Source of the DNA: an uncultured Eubacterium sp.
Lineage (GTDB): Bacteria > Bacillota > Clostridia > Lachnospirales > Lachnospiraceae
Assembly: GCA_958446835.1 (NCBI GenBank)
Contig: CAUCXT010000006.1
Location: forward strand, 1-64,000
DNA length: 64,000 nt
Direction of reading: 5' to 3'
Of the stretch, positions 7,502 through 14,578 are shown one piece after another. The position numbers and the translations under genes are program-made. Each line of letters begins with the position of its first letter. Position 1 is the first letter of the stretch. Below the pieces are notes generated by a model, which was not told where the DNA came from, made no database searches, and saw only the letters and a program-made list of their open reading frames with translations.

Positions 7502-9226
7502 ATGGAAAAAAGCAAAACAGAAAACATGACAAATGCCGCAGAGGATATTAAGAGCGCAGAGAGCACAAGCGATGCAGTAAGATATGAGGATGCACCTATT
7601 GATGGGAGAATCATCCGCGCTGTGCAGGAGATGGGCTTTGAGGTGATGACACCGATACAGCAGCAGGCGATACCGGCGCTTCTTGACGGACGTGATGTGC
7701 TTGGTCAGGCACAGACGGGAACAGGCAAGACTGCGGCATTCGGAATACCGATGATACAGAGAATTGACCCGGATGTTGAGGGTGTGCAGTGTATCATACT
7801 CTGTCCTACTAGAGAGCTTGCAATTCAGGCAGCAGAGGAACTTCGAAAGTTCGCAAAGTTCATGCATGGAATCAAGATTCTTCCTATATATGGCGGACAG
7901 GATATAACTAAGCAGATACGCTCACTCAAGGGCAATGTTTCGATTATTGTCGGAACTCCGGGACGTGTCATGGATCACATGAGAAGACATACGCTGCGTC
8001 TTGAGAACATCAAGGCTATCGTGCTTGATGAGGCGGACGAGATGCTTAATATGGGCTTCCGTGAGGATATTGAGACTATTCTTAAAGAGATTCCCGAGAA
8101 TCACCAGACAGCATTGTTTTCAGCGACAATGCCTAAGCCTATTCTTGACATCACACATACCTATCAGAAGGATGCAGTGCATGTGAAGGTTGCTGCAAAG
8201 GAAGTAACAATACCGCTTGTAAAGCAGTATTACTATGAGGTTCAGCGCCAGAACAAGGCTGAAGTGACAGCTAGACTTTTAGATTACTATAACCCGAAGC
8301 GTTCTCTTATCTTCTGTAATACAAAGAAGATGGTTGATGATCTAACAGAGGAGCTTAAGGGAAGAGGATATTTTGCAGAGGGACTTCACGGCGATATGTC
8401 ACAGTTCCAGCGTGACAAGGTTATGAGCGGTTTCAGAAACGGCACGGTCGAGATTCTTATTGCAACGGATGTTGCGGCAAGAGGAATTGATGTTGATGAC
8501 GTTGAGGCGGTATTTAACTATGATGTACCACAGGATATTGAGTACTATGTCCATAGAATAGGGCGTACCGGAAGAGCAGGAAGAACGGGACGTTCCTTCA
8601 CACTTGTTGTCGGAAGGGAGATATACAAGATAAGGGAGATCGAGAATGTGTGCCATACCAAGATTAAGGCACGCACAATTCCTTCAGCAGCGGATATCAC
8701 TGCTGTGAAGGCACAGAAGATTCTCTCTAAGGTTATGGACGTGCGGAATGAAAAAGACCTCACCAAGATGACCAAGATTATCACCGACAAGATGAATGAT
8801 GATGACGTTACTGCCATTGAGCTTGCAGCCGCATTCCTCAAGCTGCACATGGGCGAAGAGCTTGAGGATATCCCGGTTGAGGTGTATAAGCCGAGGCGTG
8901 CGCGTCATTTTGAGGATGAGAATGGACGTAAAGGCGGACGTGGACGCAGAGGCGGACGTGATGAGCGCCGCAGAGGTGAGGACAACACAGAAGAGCGCAA
9001 GCGTAAGGGCGGAAAGCCGGAAAAAGGCAGCTACAGCGAAATGGGCGAGAAATCCAGAAGGGATGACCGCCGTGAGAAGGGTGGAAAATCCGCCAAGGAC
9101 GAGCGCCGCAAGAAGGAGCGTATTGGGCGCGACGGCAATGCGCGAAACGAGAAGGGAAAGGTTGACTTCGGAGTTGAGCGCCGCTTAAGAGAGAAGCGCG
9201 AGAAGCAGAAGAATAAGAAGAACTAG
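7502..9226 (+). CDS. DEAD-box ATP-dependent RNA helicase with basic C-terminal tail
   Basis: A 574-residue helicase with Q motif, motif I AQTGTGKT (70-77), Ia PTRELAIQ, II DEAD (176-179), III SAT, and VI HRIGRTGRAGRTG. A C-terminal extension from about residue 460 is rich in Arg, Gly, Lys and Glu (GGRGRRGGRDERRRGE), as in CshA/DeaD proteins that remodel rRNA and mRNA, especially in the cold. The N-terminal 25 residues are a loose acidic leader. The ribosome binding site is weak (AGAGAG). A strong terminator follows. The exact family member (cshA or deaD) is not assigned. Confidence 0.92.
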   Translation: MEKSKTENMTNAAEDIKSAESTSDAVRYEDAPIDGRIIRAVQEMGFEVMTPIQQQAIPALLDGRDVLGQAQTGTGKTAAFGIPMIQRIDPDVEGVQCIILCPTRELAIQAAEELRKFAKFMHGIKILPIYGGQDITKQIRSLKGNVSIIVGTPGRVMDHMRRHTLRLENIKAIVLDEADEMLNMGFREDIETILKEIPENHQTALFSATMPKPILDITHTYQKDAVHVKVAAKEVTIPLVKQYYYEVQRQNKAEVTARLLDYYNPKRSLIFCNTKKMVDDLTEELKGRGYFAEGLHGDMSQFQRDKVMSGFRNGTVEILIATDVAARGIDVDDVEAVFNYDVPQDIEYYVHRIGRTGRAGRTGRSFTLVVGREIYKIREIENVCHTKIKARTIPSAADITAVKAQKILSKVMDVRNEKDLTKMTKIITDKMNDDDVTAIELAAAFLKLHMGEELEDIPVEVYKPRRARHFEDENGRKGGRGRRGGRDERRRGEDNTEERKRKGGKPEKGSYSEMGEKSRRDDRREKGGKSAKDERRKKERIGRDGNARNEKGKVDFGVERRLREKREKQKNKKN

Positions 9227-9274
9227 CAAGAATAAGAATAGCTGGTAAGAATAAGAATAGCTGGTAAGAATAAG
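9209..9274 (+). repeat. Short 19-nt tandem repeat across the helicase stop
   Basis: Units of AAGAATAAGAATAGCTGGT start at 9228 and 9247 and begin again at 9266. A degenerate unit at 9209-9227 holds the stop codon. This looks like slippage after the stop. Confidence 0.7.
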
Positions 9275-9308
9275 CCGGTGGGTAATTAAATCCCACCGGC
9301 TTATTTTG
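9272..9308 (+). terminator. Strong terminator of the helicase gene
   Basis: Perfect 11-bp arms AAGCCGGTGGG (9272-9282) and CCCACCGGCTT (9292-9302), then ATTTT. Confidence 0.85.
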
Positions 9309-9344
9309 GCGTTGGGACAGGGGTCAGACCAAAAATATAGGGTA

Positions 9345-9373
9345 TTGATTTTTGAGCCGGGTTAGTGTATACT
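9345..9373 (+). promoter_or_regulatory. Promoter of the ZIP transporter operon
   Basis: TTGATT (9345-9350), 17-bp spacer, TATACT (9368-9373). The predicted start lies at about 9380, within the operator-like dyad that follows. Confidence 0.65.
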
Positions 9374-9382
9374 GAATATAGA

Positions 9383-9400
9383 AGTTAGACATAACTAACT
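9383..9400. promoter_or_regulatory. Operator-like dyad AGTTAG-N6-CTAACT
   Basis: Perfect six-base arms AGTTAG (9383-9388) and CTAACT (9395-9400) lie immediately after the predicted transcription start. Dyads ending in TTAG/CTAA are typical of DtxR/MntR-family metal repressors, and the gene behind is a ZIP metal transporter. Family and ligand are inferred, not shown. Confidence 0.5.
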
Positions 9401-9499
9401 CGATGTATTAAATTAAAAGCTTGTCAGACGTAACATACAATGGATGTTTACCATATAATAATATAGCAGGCATAGTTGGTGCCGGAAAAGGAGGACATT

Positions 9500-9628
9500 A
9501 TGAATGGTATAATTTTATCAGTTGTTATAATCGCTGTATGCAGGGCAGTCAAGGTTATAATGAGAAGAGAGTTAAAAAAATTTAGAAATACAAATGACAA
9601 TAATTTTAGGGGGGCAGTAGGAGCATGA
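9500..9628 (+). CDS. Small membrane ORF coupled to the ZIP transporter
   Basis: A 42-codon frame starts at ATG 9500, five bases after AAAGGAGG. A hydrophobic N-terminus (IILSVVIIAVCRAV) is followed by a basic stretch (MRRELKKFR). The TGA stop overlaps the ATG of the transporter (ATGA, 9625-9628), so translation is probably coupled. This may be a single-pass accessory microprotein or a coupling leader. I do not recognise a family. Confidence 0.5.
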   Translation: MNGIILSVVIIAVCRAVKVIMRRELKKFRNTNDNNFRGAVGA

Positions 9629-10410
9629 CAGAGGTACTTTCAGGGCTTCTTATACCATTTGCCGGAACATCGCTTGGTGCAGCATGTGTGCTTTTCGCCA
9701 AAAAAGAGATGAATGTCAGACTACAGAGGGCTCTTACCGGATTTGCCGCCGGGGTAATGGTGGCGGCATCGGTGTGGAGCCTTTTGATTCCTGCGCTTAG
9801 CCAGGCATCGGGTATGGGAAGGTGGTCATTTGTTCCGGCGGTTGTAGGTTTCTGGGCAGGCATACTGTTCCTGTTTCTGTTAGACAATATTATTCCACAT
9901 CTCCATTCGGACACAGAGCAGGCGGAGGGACCAAAGGTAAATCTAAAAAAAACAACCATGCTTGTCCTTGCAGTCACGCTTCATAATATTCCTGAGGGAA
10001 TGGCGGTAGGAGCCGTATATGCAGGCTATATAAGCGGAAATTCCGGAATAACGCTGATGTCGGCGATGGCGCTTGCGGTCGGAATAGCAATACAGAACTT
10101 TCCGGAAGGCGCAATTATTTCCATGCCGCTTAGAAGCAGAGGCGTTGGAAGGGGAAAATCATTTATTTGCGGAGTATTGTCGGGGGCGGTGGAGCCTGTA
10201 GGTGCAGTCTTAACCATCATGGCAGCAGGAATTGTTGTCCCGGTGCTTCCGTATCTTTTAAGCTTCGCTGCAGGTGCTATGATGTATGTGGTTGTTGAGG
10301 AGCTTATACCTGAGATGGCACAGGGAAAAGGAAAGCAGAGTGATATAGGCACATTGATGTTTGCAGCAGGATTTACTGTTATGATGACTCTAGATGTGGT
10401 GTTTGGATAA
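9625..10410 (+). CDS. ZIP-family metal transporter
   Basis: A 261-residue membrane protein with about eight TMs. It carries the paired ZIP metal-site motifs HNIPEGMAVG (TM4) and QNFPEGAIIS (TM5), plus EELIPE near the C-terminus, as in bacterial ZupT-like carriers. A short His/acidic cytosolic loop (HLHSDTEQAEG, about 92-102) is typical. It should import Zn or another divalent metal. The upstream dyad suggests metal-dependent repression. Confidence 0.88.
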   Translation: MTEVLSGLLIPFAGTSLGAACVLFAKKEMNVRLQRALTGFAAGVMVAASVWSLLIPALSQASGMGRWSFVPAVVGFWAGILFLFLLDNIIPHLHSDTEQAEGPKVNLKKTTMLVLAVTLHNIPEGMAVGAVYAGYISGNSGITLMSAMALAVGIAIQNFPEGAIISMPLRSRGVGRGKSFICGVLSGAVEPVGAVLTIMAAGIVVPVLPYLLSFAAGAMMYVVVEELIPEMAQGKGKQSDIGTLMFAAGFTVMMTLDVVFG

Positions 10411-10481
10411 ATTAAATGTAAAATTTAGGTAAAAATGTAAATAAAATAATGTATAATCTTAAAAAATCCTCAGAAAAAGTA

Positions 10482-10510
10482 TTGAAAAAATAATGCTTCA
10501 ATGCTACATT
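10482..10510 (+). promoter_or_regulatory. Promoter of the phosphonate-type ABC operon
   Basis: TTGAAA (10482-10487), 17-bp spacer, TACATT (10505-10510). It leads into a structured leader of about 110 nt. Confidence 0.6.
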
Positions 10511-10511
10511 A

Positions 10512-10613
10512 TATCCGTGTGAATCCGGGATACTCGGAATGCACGGATAAATGTGGCATATTTTTTTGGAAAATCCAGTGGGTGTGCTAAAAAATCCGGC
10601 ATATATAAGCACA
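10512..10613 (+). promoter_or_regulatory. Structured leader with two hairpins before the binding-protein gene
   Basis: Hairpin 1 pairs TATCCGTG (10512-10519) with CACGGATA (10542-10549), with an inner TCCG/CGGA stem; seven T follow at about 10561. Hairpin 2 pairs TGTGCT (10583-10588) with AGCACA (10608-10613) and abuts the ribosome binding site AAGGAG (10614-10619). I do not recognise a known riboswitch class. Confidence 0.4.
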
Positions 10614-10628
10614 AAGGAGAGCCTTATT

Positions 10629-11786
10629 ATGAAAAAGGGTTTTGTAAAGGGTGCTGCTGTTATGATGGCAGCAATGACAATGCTTACCGGATGCGGAAGC
10701 AAGACAACAGACAGTAATGCAACACCAGATTCAAGTGCTGCAGACACTTCGGCAACAGATAATTCTGTAGCAGATACCACCACAACAGAGGGTGCTTCTA
10801 ACGAGGTTAAGCAGAGCTTCGATAAGCTCACACTTGAGTTCGTTCCTTCTAAGGACGCAGATGTTATCATCACCGGTACAGCAGAGCTTCCACAGCTTGT
10901 TAAGGAAGAGATGGCTAAGATGGGATATGATATCGGGGAAGTAGATATCTCAGTTGGTACAAGCTATGATGCAACAGGTGAGGCTATGTCAGCGGGAACA
11001 ATCGATGTAGGCTGGTTACCGGGCGGTACTTATGCACTCTACTCAGATGATGTAGATGTTATTCTCACAGCTACACGTAATGGTCTTTCAAATGATAGCG
11101 AGAATCCGGCAGACTGGAATGGTGATGCTAACGCAACACAGAAGAATGGTTCACAGGTTACTTACTATCGTTCACTTATCTACGCAACACCTTCAGAGTA
11201 CGGCAAGCAGTTAGCCGAGAAGGTTAACAACGGTGAGGCACTTACATGGGATGATTTGAACAAGGCTACATGGGCAGTTCAGAAGACTTCCTCATCAGCA
11301 GGTTATATTTATCCTACAATGTGGCTTATGAAGAACTATGACGGCAAGAAGATAAGTGACCTTGCTAACGTAATTCCTCTTGATTCCGGCTACGGTACAG
11401 CATTCTCATACGCAGCAGCAGAGAGCGTTGATATTATCGTATGCTACGCTGATGGACGTAACGATTATGAGGAGAGCTGGATGCTTGCTACAGATAAGCA
11501 GGATTCAACAGGTAAGCAGGGTATGGGAAGAAGCGAGTCTATCTGGAATGAGCTCAACGTAATCGGTGTAACAGATGGTATTTACAACGATACAGTTGCT
11601 ATTTCAAAGAGAAGCCCATATTATACAGATGAGCTTAAGGCAGCTCTTCAGCAGTGCTTTATCAATATCATCAATACCGAGAAGGGTAAGGAGATATTTG
11701 GTGTATACAGCCATGCAGGCTATGCAATCGCAACAGATGCAGATTATGACGGCGCTCGTGAAGCACTTAAGGCAGTTTCAGAATAA
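10629..11786 (+). CDS. PhnD-like substrate-binding lipoprotein of an ABC importer
   Basis: From ATG 10629 the product has 385 residues: MKKGFVKG, a hydrophobic segment and lipobox LTGC, so it is a membrane-anchored lipoprotein. A Ser/Thr/Asp-rich linker follows (about 25-60), then the binding domain with TYDATGEAM- and DVGWLPGGTYALY-like segments typical of the phosphate/phosphite/phosphonate-binding family. Longer in-frame starts fall in the leader. It is first in an operon with one ATPase and two permeases. The substrate could be phosphonate, phosphite or a related oxyanion; no C-P lyase genes are nearby. Confidence 0.85.
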   Translation: MKKGFVKGAAVMMAAMTMLTGCGSKTTDSNATPDSSAADTSATDNSVADTTTTEGASNEVKQSFDKLTLEFVPSKDADVIITGTAELPQLVKEEMAKMGYDIGEVDISVGTSYDATGEAMSAGTIDVGWLPGGTYALYSDDVDVILTATRNGLSNDSENPADWNGDANATQKNGSQVTYYRSLIYATPSEYGKQLAEKVNNGEALTWDDLNKATWAVQKTSSSAGYIYPTMWLMKNYDGKKISDLANVIPLDSGYGTAFSYAAAESVDIIVCYADGRNDYEESWMLATDKQDSTGKQGMGRSESIWNELNVIGVTDGIYNDTVAISKRSPYYTDELKAALQQCFINIINTEKGKEIFGVYSHAGYAIATDADYDGAREALKAVSE

Positions 11787-11807
11787 TACGGTATAGCTCC
11801 GGATTAA

Positions 11808-11843
11808 AAAGGGGTACCTCACAAGTTGTGTGGGTGCCCCTTT
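11808..11843 (+). terminator. Hairpin between binding-protein and ATPase genes
   Basis: AAAGGGG with CCCCTTT and an inner CACA/TGTG stem make a strong hairpin but lack a clean T run. It probably acts as a 3' stabiliser or partial terminator, giving more binding protein than transporter, a common pattern in ABC operons. Confidence 0.6.
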
Positions 11844-11941
11844 ACTTGAAAAAACAGGTTTTTGACTGTTAATAACCATTTTGCGCATTTTCGCAAACAT
11901 CAGCTTTAAAGGGCTGCTACTTTACAAAAAGGAATTAGACG

Positions 11942-12709
11942 ATGATTGAATTTAAGAATGTATATAAGACTTATCCGAACGGCTTTACAGCCTTAAAAAA
12001 TGTGAATTTGAATATTGAACAGGGAGAATTCGTTGCGATTATCGGACTTTCGGGTGCCGGTAAATCAACTATTCTCCGCTGTATTAATCGTATGCATGAT
12101 ATACAGCAGGGAACACTTACTGTGGACGGTGTCGATGTGGAGAGCCTTAGCGGTAAGGCACTGCGCCGTTTCCGCCGCAAGGTGGGAATGATTTTCCAGA
12201 GCTTTAACCTTGTATCAAGAAGCACTGTAATCAAGAATGTGCTGACAGCAGATGTGCCGGATATGCCATTCTGGAGAGTATTATTCGGAATATTTACCAA
12301 GGAACAGAAGATGAGGGCATTGGAGAGCCTTGATAAGGTGGGTATCCTTGACAAGGCATACACAAGATGTGACCAGCTCTCAGGAGGACAGCAGCAGAGA
12401 GTTGCGCTTGCGAGAACCTTAAACCAGAACCCTTCGATCATTCTTGCCGATGAGCCTGTTGCGAGCCTTGACCCGGTTACTGCGCGTCAGGTTATGAGCG
12501 ATTTCGTGAGAATCAACAAGGAATACAAGATTACCATTCTTCTGAACATACACCATGTTGACTTAGCACTCAACTATTGTGACCGTGTAATTGGTGTAAG
12601 AGCGGGAGAGATTGTTTTTGACGGACCAGCTTCAAGCATTACTCAGGAACAGCTTGACGAAGTGTACAATGGCACAGCGGTTCCTACTACAGAGAAGTCC
12701 GATAACTAG
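11942..12709 (+). CDS. PhnC-like ABC transporter ATP-binding protein
   Basis: A 255-residue ATPase with Walker A GLSGAGKST, Q-loop MIFQSFNLV, signature LSGGQQQRVALARTL and Walker B IILADEPVASLDP. It closely follows the PhnC pattern. AAAAGGA precedes the ATG. It powers the importer with the two permeases downstream; the next start lies 11 nt after its stop. Confidence 0.9.
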   Translation: MIEFKNVYKTYPNGFTALKNVNLNIEQGEFVAIIGLSGAGKSTILRCINRMHDIQQGTLTVDGVDVESLSGKALRRFRRKVGMIFQSFNLVSRSTVIKNVLTADVPDMPFWRVLFGIFTKEQKMRALESLDKVGILDKAYTRCDQLSGGQQQRVALARTLNQNPSIILADEPVASLDPVTARQVMSDFVRINKEYKITILLNIHHVDLALNYCDRVIGVRAGEIVFDGPASSITQEQLDEVYNGTAVPTTEKSDN

Positions 12710-12720
12710 GAGGTGCGTTT

Positions 12721-13575
12721 ATGAGTGAAGAGTACAAGGCACCTAAGGCTAAGGTCAAGCTTTTTGACCGCATATTCAAGCCACAGGTTATCACTATCGC
12801 CAATGGACATACAACGGTAAGACCGAGAAGCAGAATGCCGCTCATACTTATCGTGCTGTTCGTTGTGCTTTTCTGGGCATTTAAGATGACCGGTTTCAGC
12901 TTTGCTACGGTCTTTTCGAGAATAAATGAGCTTTTCGTAATTCTTGGCAAGATTTTTCATCCGAAGTGGAGCTTCTTTGGCAAGGTTATATCACCGCTTA
13001 TCGACACAATAAAAATGTCCGTCTTAGGTACGGTTATAGGCTGTGCGGTTGCACTTCCTTTTGCGGTGCTTGCTTCAAGCAATATTATTCACAATCGTGT
13101 TGTTGTGAGTGTTATCAGATTTATATTGGCGCTTGTAAGAACGGTGCCTACACTTATCATTGCGCTTGTATGTGCGCTTATTTTCTCACTTGGAACATTT
13201 GCCGGAACACTTGCCATCGCGATATTTACATTCGGAGTTGTGGCTAAGATGCTCTATGAGAGCATAGAGACTATAGACATGGGACCATTTGAGGCGATGG
13301 AAGCACTTGGCGCGAATAAATTTCAGGCTTTCTGGTCGGCATGTATTCCGCAGATTCTCCCTGTATATTTAAGCCACAGCCTTTACTGCTTTGAGATGAA
13401 CGTAAGAGCCTCAGCGATTCTTGGATATGTAGGCGCAGGCGGTCTTGGAATAACCATCAATGAGCGTATCGGATGGCGCGATTACAATGGACTTGGAATG
13501 GTGCTCCTTGCGCTGTTTGTGGTTGTTGTTGCGATTGAGTTTTTCAGTGAGTATCTGAGAAAGAAGCTCAGCTAA
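12721..13575 (+). CDS. PhnE-like ABC permease, first copy
   Basis: A 284-residue permease with about six TMs and the cytosolic EAA-type loop AMEALGANKFQAFWSACIPQ that docks the ATPase. AGGAGGTG directly precedes the ATG. Two different PhnE-like genes in tandem suggest a heterodimeric channel. Confidence 0.88.
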   Translation: MSEEYKAPKAKVKLFDRIFKPQVITIANGHTTVRPRSRMPLILIVLFVVLFWAFKMTGFSFATVFSRINELFVILGKIFHPKWSFFGKVISPLIDTIKMSVLGTVIGCAVALPFAVLASSNIIHNRVVVSVIRFILALVRTVPTLIIALVCALIFSLGTFAGTLAIAIFTFGVVAKMLYESIETIDMGPFEAMEALGANKFQAFWSACIPQILPVYLSHSLYCFEMNVRASAILGYVGAGGLGITINERIGWRDYNGLGMVLLALFVVVVAIEFFSEYLRKKLS

Positions 13576-13600
13576 GTATTAAGAAAGCATGGAGATAGAC

Positions 13601-14479
13601 ATGGGTAAAAATAAAAAAAATACTGTATATAAAAAAGAAAATGCGGAAAGTATTTTGGATAGGGCTGAGAAGAAGGTGACTGTTCTTGAAATGTATGAAA
13701 GACAGCCTCACAAGTGGCTTCTGTATCTTGGAATAGTACTTGTAATTGCGGTTATAATCGGATGGTCGGCTTCCGATATACATTTTTCCGGAATGACGGC
13801 AACAGGTACGGAGGTTGCCAAGGGTGTTATGCATGGTGTGTTTCACCCGGATACCAAGCTTATGTTCGGTACAGGAGATTCCGATGTACCGTATCTGCTG
13901 TTCCAGACGATAGCGATTGCCGTTCTTGGTACATTGTTCGGTGCAATACTGGCGATACCGTTCGCCTTTCTTGCATCGACAACGATAATGCCGAAGCCGG
14001 TGGCATACATTTTCAGGGTGTTTATCCTGCTTATCAGAACCATACCGAGCCTTGTATGGGCACTTATGTGGATAAGAGTTACAGGACCCGGTGCATTCTG
14101 TGGAGTTGTCACCCAGTCGGTATGTTCTATAGGAATGATATCCAAGATGTATATAACGGCGATTGAGGATCTGGATACCAAGATTCTGGAGAGCCTTGAT
14201 GCCATGGGATGTACACCGTTCCAGAAGATTCGTTATGGTGTACTTCCTCAGCTCACAGCAAGCTTCATATCGACAACAATATACAGATTTGACATCAATC
14301 TTAAGGATGCCACAACACTCGGTATTGTAGGTGCAGGTGGTATCGGAGCTTCGCTTATGCAGTGCCTTAACAGCCGTAGATGGGCTATGGTAGGAGCATT
14401 TATATGGGGACTTATGGTTCTTGTGCTCATCATTGAGTTTGCTTCCACCAAAATCAGAAGAAAGCTGGCAAGGGGATAG
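13601..14479 (+). CDS. PhnE-like ABC permease, second copy
   Basis: Start ATG 13601 (MGKNKKN) is preferred because TGGAGA lies just upstream; an ATG at 13589 overlaps that site. The 292-residue product has a 40-residue charged N-terminal extension, about six TMs and the EAA-type loop SLDAMGCTPFQKIRYGVLPQ. It pairs with the previous permease. It is the last gene of the operon, followed by a clear terminator. Confidence 0.87.
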   Translation: MGKNKKNTVYKKENAESILDRAEKKVTVLEMYERQPHKWLLYLGIVLVIAVIIGWSASDIHFSGMTATGTEVAKGVMHGVFHPDTKLMFGTGDSDVPYLLFQTIAIAVLGTLFGAILAIPFAFLASTTIMPKPVAYIFRVFILLIRTIPSLVWALMWIRVTGPGAFCGVVTQSVCSIGMISKMYITAIEDLDTKILESLDAMGCTPFQKIRYGVLPQLTASFISTTIYRFDINLKDATTLGIVGAGGIGASLMQCLNSRRWAMVGAFIWGLMVLVLIIEFASTKIRRKLARG

Positions 14480-14495
14480 TAAAATATACAAATTT

Positions 14496-14533
14496 AATGG
14501 CAGATGACAGCAATGTTGTTTGCCATTTTTTTT
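14496..14533 (+). terminator. Terminator of the phosphonate-type ABC operon
   Basis: AATGGCA (14496-14502) pairs with TGCCATT (14521-14527), followed by a T run to 14533. Confidence 0.8.
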
Positions 14534-14578
14534 GAAATATGGTAAAATTAGGACAATAAAAGGTTGGGGGACAAAAGT

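Noticed and set aside
8838..9296. A 152-codon minus-strand frame opposite the helicase tail
   Set aside because: It arises from the Arg/Gly-rich coding bias of the helicase C-terminus and has no start signal or domain.
13568..14491. A 307-codon open frame on the minus strand opposite the second PhnE-like gene
   Set aside because: It is an antisense shadow of a clear permease gene; its product is rich in Tyr, Cys, His and Arg with no recognisable domain and no ribosome binding site.
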